From positions 682,001 to 746,000 of the forward strand of contig OY969122.1 in the NCBI GenBank assembly GCA_963698085.1: a DNA stretch of 64,000 nt, in the 5' to 3' direction. Below the pieces are notes generated by a model, which saw only the letters and a list, made by a program, of their open reading frames with translations, made no database searches and had not been told where the DNA came from. Positions 39,189-47,513 of this stretch are shown in pieces (within the stretch, counting starts at the first letter, position 1; the number at the start of each line of letters is the position of its first letter). The DNA is from VRUE01 sp963698085 (GTDB taxonomy: Bacteria; Actinomycetota; Thermoleophilia; Solirubrobacterales; 70-9). The position numbers and the translations under genes were made by a program.

Positions 39189-40106
39189 ATGGACACCCCC
39201 GTGTTGACCTCAGTCGTCTTACCGGCGGCGATCGCGGTGATCATGTGCAGCCTCGGGATGACGCTGACGCCGGCCGACTTCCGCCGCATCCTGGTCTCCC
39301 CCCGCGGCATCACGATCGGGATGCTGAACCTGGCGCTGATCTCACCCCTGCTGGCGCTTGCGATGGCGGAGCTCTTCGACCTGCCCCCCGAGCTGGCCGT
39401 CGGTTTGGTTCTGCTCGGCGCCTCCCCCGGCGGGATGATGGCCAACATGCTCACGCACCTCTCGCGTGGGGATACGGCACTGTCGGTCACGATGACCGCG
39501 ATCAGCAGCGTCGGCGCGATCGTCACCGTACCCCTCTTTCTCGCCCTTGCCTCCAGCCACTTCGGCGCCGAGAACGTCGGCGAGGCGAGCATGCTCGGCG
39601 TCGTCGCCCGCGTTTTCGCGATCACGATCGTCCCGGTCGCGATCGGCATGAGCTTGCGCAGTCGCTATCCCGGCTGGATCGAGAGCGTGTACCCACGCTT
39701 CCGCGACCTCTCGCTAGTCCTCTTCGGCCTGGTGATACTCGGTGCGATCGCCAGCGAGCACGACACCGTCGCCGAGAACGCGCTCGCCGTCGGCGGCGCC
39801 GCTCTCGCCCTCAACGTCGCCGCAATGACGTCGAGCTTCGCGATCTCCAAGCTGGCCCGGCTCGACAACCGCCAGGCAACCGCGATCTCGCTCGAGCTCG
39901 GCATCCACAACGCGGCGCTGGCAATCGCAGTCGGCGCCTCGCTGGCTCCGGATCTGACGATTCCGGCCGCGGTCTACGCCTCCTTCATGCTCTTCACCGG
40001 CGGCGGCTTCGCCTGGGTGATGAGCAGGCACAATGCCGGCCCAGAGGAGCCGGCTACGGCCGCGGCTGGGGCTGGGGCGGCTGCCCTGGAGCAGGAGCGG
40101 GTTTGA
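39189..40106 (+). CDS. BASS family (bile acid:sodium symporter-like) transporter
   Basis: A 305-residue membrane protein with about nine helices: VVLPAAIAVIMCSLGMTLTP, ADFRRILVSPRGITIGML, ELAVGLVLLGASPGGMMANM, LTHLSRGDTALSVTMTAISS (the two crossed-helix signature segments), then ATAISLELGIHNAALAIAVG. The motif 'LVLLGasPGGmmAN..thLsrGD.aLSvtmTaiSs' is diagnostic for BASS proteins, which carry organic acids with sodium. The last 25 residues are a low-complexity Ala/Gly/Glu tail that is encoded opposite the Pro-rich tail of the convergent FKBP gene (53-bp overlap). Substrate unknown. Confidence 0.88.
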   Translation: MDTPVLTSVVLPAAIAVIMCSLGMTLTPADFRRILVSPRGITIGMLNLALISPLLALAMAELFDLPPELAVGLVLLGASPGGMMANMLTHLSRGDTALSVTMTAISSVGAIVTVPLFLALASSHFGAENVGEASMLGVVARVFAITIVPVAIGMSLRSRYPGWIESVYPRFRDLSLVLFGLVILGAIASEHDTVAENALAVGGAALALNVAAMTSSFAISKLARLDNRQATAISLELGIHNAALAIAVGASLAPDLTIPAAVYASFMLFTGGGFAWVMSRHNAGPEEPATAAAGAGAAALEQERV

Positions 40107-40629
40107 CTTTGAGTAGGTCGATGACGTAAAGCAAGTCCTCGTTGGGACCAATCCCCGGTGGGGATCCAGCTTTTCCGTACGCAAGCTCCGAGGGGGCAAC
40201 CAGCTCACGACGCCCCTGTTCTTTCATTCCCTCGATTCCCTGTTCCCAGCCGGCGGTTACCTGCCCTGAGCCGAGTTCGAAGCTGTACGGTTTGCGAGCC
40301 CACGACGACTCGACCTCTTTCCCGTTCTTGTTGAGAACGATGATGTAGTGGACGGTGACTTCGGATCCCGGCGTCGCTTCGGCACCCGTTCCGACCACTA
40401 GATCCGTCACTTCGAGCCCGCTCGGCTCAGGCCCTGGCGAAAACTCGATTTTGGGCTTCGTCTTCCCCACTTCGGATTCGGCGGTCCCGGCATCGCCCGC
40501 TGCGGCGGGGGAACCATTCGTGCTGGTCGCGACACCGTCGGAGCTGGACACCGCGGACGCTGAGCTGGAATCGTCGTCGCCCGCAATAAGGGCAATGCAC
40601 ACCAAGGTCAAGAGGATGGGAATGATCAC
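40054..40629 (-). CDS. FKBP-type peptidyl-prolyl isomerase, second copy, lipobox Cys lost
   Basis: A 191-residue paralogue of the gene at 38616: signal-like IIPILLTLVCIALIAGDDDS, linker, then VTDLVVGTGAEATPGSEVTV, HYIIVLNKNGKEVESSWARK, YSFELGSGQVTAGWEQGIEG, MKEQGRRELVAPSELAYGKA and GPNEDLLYVIDLLKVKPAPA, ending in a Pro-rich tail. Compared with the paralogue (VGGCGDDDSS), the lipobox Cys is replaced (LIAGDDDSS), so this copy is probably cleaved and secreted or stays as a signal-anchored protein. Start GTG 40629 is preferred over TTG 40647 because the shared promoter block ends 7 nt before it and the N-terminus then aligns with the paralogue. Confidence 0.85.
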   Translation of the reverse strand: MIIPILLTLVCIALIAGDDDSSSASAVSSSDGVATSTNGSPAAAGDAGTAESEVGKTKPKIEFSPGPEPSGLEVTDLVVGTGAEATPGSEVTVHYIIVLNKNGKEVESSWARKPYSFELGSGQVTAGWEQGIEGMKEQGRRELVAPSELAYGKAGSPPGIGPNEDLLYVIDLLKVKPAPAPGQPPQPQPRP

Positions 40630-40636
40630 CCGAAAT

Positions 40637-40650
40637 ATCCTAAGCAATCG
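40637..40650 (-). promoter_or_regulatory. Conserved promoter block of the second FKBP gene
   Basis: Minus strand CGATTGCTTAGGAT, identical over 14 bp to 39138-39151. TAGGAT as -10 would sit 7 nt before GTG 40629. Confidence 0.5.
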
Positions 40651-40694
40651 GGGCGCCTGCCCGCTCTGCGGCTGGCGGCTATGCTCATCCGCCC

Positions 40695-42194
40695 ATGGGC
40701 CTCAACCTCGCATCGCTGCTGACCGAGAGCGCCGAGCGCTCGCCAGACGCGCCTGCGATCAGGCTCGGTGACAGCGAGCTGAGCTACGCGGAGCTCGACG
40801 ACCGCAGCGCCCGGCTGGCCGCGCTGCTCCGGGAGAAAGGCGTCGAAGCCGGCGACCGGGTCGGTGTGATGCTGCCCAACGTTCCCGATTTCCCCATCGC
40901 CTACTACGGCACTCTGCGCGCCGGAGCGATCGTCGTGCCGATGAACGTGCTGCTGAAGCGGCGCGAGATCGCCTTCTACCTGGAAGACCCCGGAGCCAAG
41001 CTGCTGCTCGCCTGGCACGGTTTTGCCGAGGAGGCTCGCGAGGGCGCCGCCGAGGCGGGCGCCGAGCTGATCGAGGTCGAGCCCGCCGCCTTCGCGGCAA
41101 CGCTCGGCCAGCTCGAACCGACGCCGGACGTCGCCGACACCTCCGAAGATGACACCGCCGTCATCCTCTACACCTCCGGCACCACTGGTAAGCCGAAGGG
41201 CGCCGAGCTGACCCACGCTAACCTGGCCCGCAACGCCGACGTCTCCTCCCGCACCACCTGCGAGATCGCCGGCGGCGACGTCGTCCTCGGCGCCCTCCCC
41301 CTTTTCCACTCCTTCGGCCAGACGGTCGCTATGAACGCTTCGCTCAGCGTCGGCGCCTGCCTCACCCTGGTGCCGAAATTCGACCCCGCCGAGGCGCTGG
41401 CGACGATCCAGCGCGACGGCGTCACCCACTTCTACGGCGTGCCGACGATGTTCGGCGCCCTTCTCCACCATCCCGAGCACGAGCAGTTCGAAACCTCCTC
41501 GCTGCGCACCTGCATCACCGGCGGCGCCTCGATGCCGGTCGAGGTCCTACGCGGCTTCGAGGACGCCTTCGGCGCGGTCGTGCTGGAGGGCTACGGACTC
41601 TCGGAGACCTCGCCTGTCTCCTCCTCCAACCACCCCGACAAAGAGCGCAAGCCGGGTTCGATCGGCACTCCGATCGAGGGTGTGGAAATGCAGATCGTCG
41701 ATGAGAACGACCAGCCGGTCGCCCAGGGCGAGGTCGGCGAGATCGTGATCCGCGGCCACAACATCATGAAGGGCTACTGGCAGCGTCCCGAGGCAACCGA
41801 GGAGGCGATGCGGGGCGGCTGGTTCCACAGCGGCGACATGGCCCGCACCGACGAGGACGGGTACTTCTTCATCGTCGACCGCAAGAAGGACCTGATCATC
41901 CGCGGCGGCTACAACGTCTACCCGCGCGAGGTCGAGGAAGTCCTCTACGAGCACCCGAAGATCCGTGAAGCCGCCGTCGTCGGCGTGCCTCACGATGAGT
42001 GGGGCGAGGAGATCGGCGCCGCGGTCGTCCTGATGGAGGGCGAGGAGCTGAGCCCAGAGGAGATCAGCTCCTACGTCAAGGACCGCATCGCCGCCTACAA
42101 GTACCCGCGCGTCGTCTGGTTCCTCGACGACCTGCCCAAGGGCCCCACCGGCAAGATCCTCAAGCGGGAGATCGAGACTCCGGCTGCTGTGTGA
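40695..42194 (+). CDS. Acyl-CoA synthetase (long-chain fatty-acid-CoA ligase family)
   Basis: A 499-residue ANL-superfamily adenylating enzyme: AERSPDAPAIRLGDSELSYA, YGTLRAGAIVVPMNVLLKRR, the P-loop YTSGTTGKPKGAELTHANL, LGALPLFHSFGQTVAMNASL, GGASMPVEVLRGFEDAFG, EGYGLSETSPVSSSNHPDKE, WFHSGDMARTDEDGYFFIVD and RKKDLIIRGGYNVYPREVEE, with the catalytic Lys in GPTGKILKREI. It activates a carboxylic acid, most likely a fatty acid, to the CoA thioester. The next gene (R2-like/SCP2 protein) begins 102 bp downstream on the same strand and may share its lipid substrate. Confidence 0.9.
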   Translation: MGLNLASLLTESAERSPDAPAIRLGDSELSYAELDDRSARLAALLREKGVEAGDRVGVMLPNVPDFPIAYYGTLRAGAIVVPMNVLLKRREIAFYLEDPGAKLLLAWHGFAEEAREGAAEAGAELIEVEPAAFAATLGQLEPTPDVADTSEDDTAVILYTSGTTGKPKGAELTHANLARNADVSSRTTCEIAGGDVVLGALPLFHSFGQTVAMNASLSVGACLTLVPKFDPAEALATIQRDGVTHFYGVPTMFGALLHHPEHEQFETSSLRTCITGGASMPVEVLRGFEDAFGAVVLEGYGLSETSPVSSSNHPDKERKPGSIGTPIEGVEMQIVDENDQPVAQGEVGEIVIRGHNIMKGYWQRPEATEEAMRGGWFHSGDMARTDEDGYFFIVDRKKDLIIRGGYNVYPREVEEVLYEHPKIREAAVVGVPHDEWGEEIGAAVVLMEGEELSPEEISSYVKDRIAAYKYPRVVWFLDDLPKGPTGKILKREIETPAAV

Positions 42195-42295
42195 GCCACA
42201 TCACTCAAGGCAAACTGGCTGGCTGGCCAGGATCGCGCTAGTCTGAGCTCCAAGCAGCCCGGAGGCGCCGGCGGTGCCCTAACCAAAGGAGAACG

Positions 42296-43582
42296 ATGAG
42301 CGTCGCATCCCAGAGCCTGATGGACAACGTCACCTACGTCGACCTCTACCAGCGCTGGGAGCAGGGCAACTGGAGCGCTTATGACATCGACTTCTCCGAG
42401 GACCGCAACGGCTGGGAGGCGCTGAGCGACATCCAGCGCCGCTCGGCGATGTGGATCTACTCGATGTTCTACTACGGCGAGGACCGGGTCGCCGACACCC
42501 TCGCCCCCTACATCAACGCCGCCCCGACTGAGGAGCAGTCCTACTTCTTGGCGACCCAACAGGTCGACGAGGTCCGCCACTCGATCTTCTTCCACCGCTT
42601 CTTCAAGGAGGTGATCGGGGTCGGCGGCGACTCGATCCAGCAGACCCTCTCCTCCACCATGCCGCAGCTCAACTGGGGCTACCGCGGCATCTTCGACCGG
42701 CTCGACCTGATGGCCGAGGAACTGCGCAAGGATCGCTCGCTGCCCAAGTACGCGCAGGCGATCACCCTCTACCACCTGATCGTCGAGGGCAGCCTCGCCC
42801 AACCCGGACAGCACTTCATCGAGGACTTCTTCGCTTCCAAAGAAACGATGCCGGGCTTCAGCGCCGGGATGACCAACGTCTCCCGCGACGAGCAGCGACA
42901 CATCGGCTTCGGCGTCAAGGTGCTCTCCGAGCTGCTGGGGGAAGGCAACCCGGGCTGGGAGGAGAACCGGGCTGCGGTCACCGAGCTGCTGCGCGAAACG
43001 CTGCCCTACGGGCCGGCCGTGTTCTACCCGCCCAACATGGACCGCGAATACACCGAGTGCTACGGCTTCTCGCTCGAGGACATCTTCGCCTTCGGCCTCA
43101 AACTGATCCGCCAGCGCTGGCGCACGATCGGCTATCCGACCGAGGAGATGCCACCCGGCGTCTTCCCCTTCGACCCCGAGGCTTCTGCCGAGGAGGTCGC
43201 CGCGCGCCAGGTGCAGCTGATGGAGGCCGGTGTCCTCGGCCCGCCCGACGGGCCGGTCCCGGACGCCTCGCCAGAGACGCAGCGCCTCTACTTCGACGTG
43301 GTCAAGCGCGTCGCCGATCCTGCGGCAGCTAACGGTTCGCCGCTCGTCTACCAGTACCGCTTCAGCGACGCCGACCCCTGGCATCTGACGCTGGACAACG
43401 GCTCGACCAGGGCCGAGCCGGGCGAGGCGCCCGATCCGACCCTGACCCTGGAGGCGAGCTGGGCCGACTTCGTCGCGATGGGCAAGCCCGAAGCGAACCC
43501 GCTGAAGATGGTCCTGCAAAGGCGCATCCGCCCGCGTGGCTCGATCCGTGAGATCGCGCGTCTGCGCAAAGTGTTTCGGTAG
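42296..43582 (+). CDS. R2-like diiron oxidase fused to a C-terminal SCP2-like domain
   Basis: A 428-residue protein. Residues 1-300 form a ferritin-like ribonucleotide-reductase-R2 fold: SMFYYGEDRVADTLAPY (first Glu), QQVDEVRHSIFFHRFFK (E-x-x-H), LYHLIVEGSLAQPGQHFIED (third Glu) and SRDEQRHIGFGVKVLSELL (second E-x-x-H), so all carboxylate/His ligands of a dimetal site are present. The last 100 residues (YQYRFSDADPWHLTLDNGST, PTLTLEASWADFVAMGKPEA, NPLKMVLQRRI) read as an SCP2/sterol-carrier lipid-binding domain. Without a neighbouring NrdE and with the SCP2 tail, an R2-like oxidase acting on a lipid is more likely than nucleotide reduction. AAAGGAG precedes ATG 42296. Confidence 0.8.
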   Translation: MSVASQSLMDNVTYVDLYQRWEQGNWSAYDIDFSEDRNGWEALSDIQRRSAMWIYSMFYYGEDRVADTLAPYINAAPTEEQSYFLATQQVDEVRHSIFFHRFFKEVIGVGGDSIQQTLSSTMPQLNWGYRGIFDRLDLMAEELRKDRSLPKYAQAITLYHLIVEGSLAQPGQHFIEDFFASKETMPGFSAGMTNVSRDEQRHIGFGVKVLSELLGEGNPGWEENRAAVTELLRETLPYGPAVFYPPNMDREYTECYGFSLEDIFAFGLKLIRQRWRTIGYPTEEMPPGVFPFDPEASAEEVAARQVQLMEAGVLGPPDGPVPDASPETQRLYFDVVKRVADPAAANGSPLVYQYRFSDADPWHLTLDNGSTRAEPGEAPDPTLTLEASWADFVAMGKPEANPLKMVLQRRIRPRGSIREIARLRKVFR

Positions 43583-43686
43583 AGAGGGCCGAGTGCCCCT
43601 CCCCCTGAAGCCGTTGCGCAGCTGATCGCTCCCAGGGTTCGGAGCGTGGTTCCCGGAGCCTCATGGGGAGGGGCACCCGGCCCTCT
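43583..43686. repeat. 22-bp inverted repeat between convergent genes
   Basis: Arms 43583-43604 and 43665-43686 (AGAGGGCC...CTCCCC and complement) match at 21 of 22 positions around a 60-nt loop that contains an inner CGCTCC/GGAGCG hairpin. The left arm starts directly after the stop codon of the R2-like gene, and the right arm ends 7 nt before the amidase stop. Possible bidirectional terminator of the palindrome class. Confidence 0.8.
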
Positions 43687-43693
43687 TTCCGGG

Positions 43694-45100
43694 TCAGCTG
43701 ATTGGGGGGCGCTTGTCTGCCCACGGCCGCTCGGCCTCTAGCTGAGCAGCCAGGGAGAGCAGAGTCGCCTCGTCGCCGGGGCGGCCGATCAGCTGGACCG
43801 CCAGCGGCATCCCGTCAACGCCGAAGCCGGCCGGCACCGACATCGCCGGGTTGCCGAGGTGATTCCAGGGGACGCAGTAGGGATAGAAGCGACTCATGCC
43901 GAGCACGGTCCGCAGCGCGCCGCGTCCCTCCCAACGCCGAACTGGCAGCGCCGTGCCGCCCATCACCGGCGTCATCAAAACGTCGTGGGAGTCGAAGATG
44001 GCGTTCACGCGAGCAGCGTCGGCGACCTCGGCTTGCCTGGCCTTCTGGAACAACCCGTCCGGGATCAGCCTGCCCAGTCGCGCGAAGCCGCGGGTGCGAC
44101 GTTCGAGCCGCTCGGGGTGGGGGGCCCTGGCGAAGTCCTCGGCGATCCCACGGAGATAGCGCGGCGTGATGTTGTTGCCAATGCCGCCCCACTTGGGGTC
44201 ATGCTGGTCGACATCGTGGTCGAGTGAGCGCAGCAGCTCGGCGGTTCCGGCGACTGCCCCCTTGGCGACGTCTGAGACCGTCGGCGGCGCGGCGGCGCGA
44301 GGCGGCGCCGTCGACCAGGCGATCCGCAGCTTGCTGGGCGCAGTCCGCGCGGCCTCGGCAAAGGGGCGCTCGGGCGGGGCGGGTGCGCCGGGCTCCTGCG
44401 AGCCGCCGCTGACCAGATCGAGCCAGAGCGCCGTGTCGCCCACGGTGCGGCTGACGCAGTTGTAGGCCGAGAGCCCGTTCCAGTGCTGGACGTCGGGGGC
44501 GAGCGAGACGCGGCCACGCTGCGGTTTCAGCCCCACCAGCCCACAGGAGGCGGCTGGGATGCGGATCGACCCGGCGCCGTCGGTGGCGAGCGCGATCGGC
44601 ACCAGCCCGGCCGCCACGGCGGCGGCGCTGCCGCCGCTCGAGCCGCCAGGCGTGCGCTGCGGGTCCCAGGGGTTGCGCGTCACGCCCCAGGTCGCGGTCT
44701 CGGTGAAGCCGCAGATCGCCAGCTCGGGCAGCGTCGTCTTGCCGACTAGGAGCGCCCCCGCCTCCCGCAACCGCCGCACGATCTCGCTGTCCGCCTTGGC
44801 TGGGTCGGTGAAGCCGTCGGTGCCGTAGGTAGTCACATCGCCGGCGACGTCGACGCAGTCCTTGATCGCGATCGGCACCCCAAGCAGCGGCCGCTCCTCG
44901 CCAGCCTTCAACCGTGCTTCGGCCTGCTCGGCTTCGAGCAGCGCCCGTTCGGCGAAAACCGATCGGAACGAGTTCAGCTGCGGGTCGAGCCGTTCGATCC
45001 GATCCAGGCACAGGCGCACCAGCTCGGTCGGGGAGACCTCCCCCGCCCGCACCATCTCCGCCTGCTTCGCCGCGCCCGCGAACGCTACGTCGTCACCCAT
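43694..45100 (-). CDS. Amidase (amidase signature family)
   Basis: A 468-residue amidase-signature enzyme: VRAGEVSPTELVRLCLDRIE, GVPIAIKDCVDVAGDVTTYG (catalytic Lys), RLREAGALLVGKTTLPELAI, TRNPWDPQRTPGGSSGGSAA (Gly/Ser-rich signature with the cis-Ser and catalytic Ser), ATDGAGSIRIPAASCGLVGL, LKPQRGRVSLAP, and LGNPAMSVPAGFGVDGMPLA near the end. It is not in an operon with gatC or gatB, so a glutamyl-tRNA amidotransferase role is unlikely; hydrolysis of a carboxamide is expected. Start ATG 45100 (MGDDVAFAGA); 45109 is also possible. A 50-bp palindrome copy lies just upstream. Confidence 0.88.
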   Translation of the reverse strand: MGDDVAFAGAAKQAEMVRAGEVSPTELVRLCLDRIERLDPQLNSFRSVFAERALLEAEQAEARLKAGEERPLLGVPIAIKDCVDVAGDVTTYGTDGFTDPAKADSEIVRRLREAGALLVGKTTLPELAICGFTETATWGVTRNPWDPQRTPGGSSGGSAAAVAAGLVPIALATDGAGSIRIPAASCGLVGLKPQRGRVSLAPDVQHWNGLSAYNCVSRTVGDTALWLDLVSGGSQEPGAPAPPERPFAEAARTAPSKLRIAWSTAPPRAAAPPTVSDVAKGAVAGTAELLRSLDHDVDQHDPKWGGIGNNITPRYLRGIAEDFARAPHPERLERRTRGFARLGRLIPDGLFQKARQAEVADAARVNAIFDSHDVLMTPVMGGTALPVRRWEGRGALRTVLGMSRFYPYCVPWNHLGNPAMSVPAGFGVDGMPLAVQLIGRPGDEATLLSLAAQLEAERPWADKRPPIS

Positions 45101-45117
45101 CCGCCCCATCCTATGCG

Positions 45118-45167
45118 GACGTGCCGGTGCGTAGAGGTCCATATGGGCACCGGAGCACCGGCACGTT
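45118..45167. repeat. 50-bp palindromic repeat, diverged copy B
   Basis: Starts GACGTGCCGGTG and has GTCCATATGG at its centre, like the perfect 50-bp palindrome at 49698-49747. Same length; the two differ mainly in positions 13-15 and 30-39. Its ACGTGCCGGTGC/GCACCGGCACGT ends still pair over 12 bp. Located between the amidase start and the MmpL stop. Confidence 0.75.
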
Positions 45168-45176
45168 GGGGCCGGC

Positions 45177-47399
45177 TTAGGCTTCGGCTGGCTCGGGCTC
45201 TGCCTTGCCGCCGCCCTCGAAGCTGAGCCGCGGCAACACGCGGTCGAGCCAGGAGGGCATCCACCAGTTCCAGTCGCCGAACAGCTTCATCGCCGCCGGC
45301 ACCAGGATCAGACGCACGAGCGTCGCGTCGAGGGCGATCGCCACGGCGCAGCCGAGGCCGAGCTCCTTGATCGAGGGCACCCCGGTGAGGACGAAGACGG
45401 CGAAGACCGAGCTCATGATCAGCGCCGCGGAGGAGATCGTGCGAGCACTCGAGGCGAGGCCCTCGGCGACGGCGCGCTCGTTGTCGCCGTGCTCCATGTA
45501 GCGCTCACGGATTCGCGACATGAGGAAGACCTCGTAGTCCATCGAGAGGCCGAAGACGATGGCGAAGATCAGCGGCACGTTGATCGTGTCGAGCGCCCCC
45601 AGGCTTTCGAAGCCGAGGATGCCGTCGAGCCAACCCCACTGGAAGATCGCGACGAGCACGCCGAATGCCGCTCCGATCGAGAGCAGGTTCATCAACACCG
45701 CCTTCAACGGCAAGAGCAGCGAGCGCAGCATCACCATCAGGACGAGGAAGCTGAGCGCGAGGACGAAGCCGACGATCTTCCAGAAGGAGCCGGAGATCTG
45801 CTCGCGGACGTCATCAGTGCGCGCGGTTTCGCCGCCGATATCGACCGTGGCAACAGCCGCAAGCTCGCTGCTGGGAACGAAGCCGTCGCGGATGCGGGCG
45901 ACCACGGCGGTGGCCGCATCGGAGTCGCTGGGAGCGCTGGGGGTCGCCTCGACCAAAGCGCTCTCCCCCGCATAGACGGGGGAGGCGACCGCGCTGACGC
46001 CCGGTTGCTCGGCCAGTTCCGCGGCGAACTCGCTGACTGCGCCACGGTCGACCGCACCCGAGAAGCTGGCGACGACCTGGATCGGATCAGCACCGCCACC
46101 CAGTTGCTCGGAGACGAGTTCGTTGCCGACCCGCACATCGCTGTCCTTGGGGAATTGCTCCAGCGCCGTGGTCCCGGTCTCCATCGAGAGAACGGGCGAG
46201 GCGAGCAGAAGGAGAACCGCGGCGGAGCCAGTCGCGGCGAGAACGGGACGGGCCATGATCCGCCGCGCCCATCTATCCCAAAAGCCGGGACCGGGGGCTT
46301 GCCCGGACGTCGCTGCTACGGGCCGCGGGCGTCGAAAGATCGAGTACTTGGCGAACCTCAGCCCCTTCGCCACAATGCCCCCCGGCATCACGCGGTCGCC
46401 GAGCATCGCGATCAGAGCCGGCAACAACGTGGTCGCGGTGAGGATCGAGACGGCGACAACGGTCATCGCGCCCAGCGCCATCGAGCGCAGGGCTTGGTTG
46501 TCGACCATCCAGAGGCCGGCGAGGGAAACGACGACGGCGAGGCCGGAGAAGGCAACGGCAAGGCCGGAGGTCGCCAGCGCCTCGGAGCGCGCCGCTTCGC
46601 AGTCGCGCCCGGCGCGGCGCTCCTCGCGGTAGCGGGCGAGGATGAAGAGCGAGTAGTCGACGGCGACGCCGATCCCGATCATCGAGGCCATGTTGGTGAC
46701 GAAGACCGAGGTGGTCATCTGCATCGAGAGGAAGTAGATGAGCGAGCCGGTGACGATGACGCTGACGAAGCCCAGCGACAGCGGCAGCGCCGCGGCGGCG
46801 AGCGAGCCGAAGACGACGAGCAGGATCAGCGCGACGACGGGGAACCCGCCTGCCTCGGCCTTGGCCAGATCTTCCTTGGAGAGCTCCTGCATCCCGGCCC
46901 AGACAGTGGGCTGGCCGGCGAGGTACGGCGTAACCCCGCCCGTGGCGGTGCCGGGGTCGAGCGCTTCGCGCAGGTCGACGGCGGGATCGATCAGTTCATC
47001 AGGAGCGACGCCGCTCCTCAGTGGCAGCAGGGCGTGATTGGTCCGGTTCAGCTCCAGCTCGGCGCTGCGGGCGACCGCAGGCGGCAGCGAGATGCCCTCG
47101 ATCGGCGCGACCTCGCGCCGCACCCGGGCAACGGCCGCGCGGCGCTCGGCCGGGGTGGCGCCGGGCTCGGCCTGCAGCGAAACGGCAACTCCGCTGTCCC
47201 GTCCAGCGAAGACGCCCTGCATCGCCTCGACCACAGCTTTCGATTCGCTGCCCGGCACGTCGAAGCCACCGCCCGTCAGGTGTTCGGTCTGGCGCGCGGC
47301 GAGCGGCAGCGAGGCGGCGACGATCAAGACCCAGGCGAGAACGACCAAGCGGCGCCTACGCGCCAGAAACCCGGCCAGCTTGATCATCGCGTCGTGCAT
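45177..47399 (-). CDS. MmpL/RND family lipid or drug exporter
   Basis: A 740-residue MMPL protein with two similar halves: a first helix (RRLVVLAWVLIVAASLPLAA), a periplasmic-type loop (FDVPGSESKAVVEAMQGVFA), helices including LILLVVFGSLAAAALPLSLG, and the SSD-like motif IGIGVAVDYSLFILARYREE; the second half repeats FAIVFGLSMDYEVFLMSRIR with ERYMEHGDNERAVAEGLASS. The GVAVDYSLF/GLSMDYEVF segments carry the Asp-Tyr pairs used for proton relay in MmpL3-type exporters. A TetR regulator is encoded upstream on the same strand and probably represses it. No accessory subunit is seen. Confidence 0.9.
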   Translation of the reverse strand: MHDAMIKLAGFLARRRRLVVLAWVLIVAASLPLAARQTEHLTGGGFDVPGSESKAVVEAMQGVFAGRDSGVAVSLQAEPGATPAERRAAVARVRREVAPIEGISLPPAVARSAELELNRTNHALLPLRSGVAPDELIDPAVDLREALDPGTATGGVTPYLAGQPTVWAGMQELSKEDLAKAEAGGFPVVALILLVVFGSLAAAALPLSLGFVSVIVTGSLIYFLSMQMTTSVFVTNMASMIGIGVAVDYSLFILARYREERRAGRDCEAARSEALATSGLAVAFSGLAVVVSLAGLWMVDNQALRSMALGAMTVVAVSILTATTLLPALIAMLGDRVMPGGIVAKGLRFAKYSIFRRPRPVAATSGQAPGPGFWDRWARRIMARPVLAATGSAAVLLLLASPVLSMETGTTALEQFPKDSDVRVGNELVSEQLGGGADPIQVVASFSGAVDRGAVSEFAAELAEQPGVSAVASPVYAGESALVEATPSAPSDSDAATAVVARIRDGFVPSSELAAVATVDIGGETARTDDVREQISGSFWKIVGFVLALSFLVLMVMLRSLLLPLKAVLMNLLSIGAAFGVLVAIFQWGWLDGILGFESLGALDTINVPLIFAIVFGLSMDYEVFLMSRIRERYMEHGDNERAVAEGLASSARTISSAALIMSSVFAVFVLTGVPSIKELGLGCAVAIALDATLVRLILVPAAMKLFGDWNWWMPSWLDRVLPRLSFEGGGKAEPEPAEA

Positions 47400-47469
47400 T
47401 GGCTGGTTAGCCAGCCTTACCCAGCGGGGCGACTGAGACTGTGAGGAGGATCACGCGCTTGGCGCGTTG

Positions 47470-47486
47470 GTCGCAATATGTGCGAC
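47470..47486. promoter_or_regulatory. Candidate TetR operator
   Basis: GTCGCA-ATATG-TGCGAC, perfect 6-bp arms, in the 114-bp gap between tetR (ends 47514) and the MmpL gene (starts 47399). The outer bases TT/AA add partial symmetry. Position and shape fit a TetR-family operator. Confidence 0.5.
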
Positions 47487-47513
47487 TAAGTCGCCAAACC
47501 CCGATGCTCGGAG

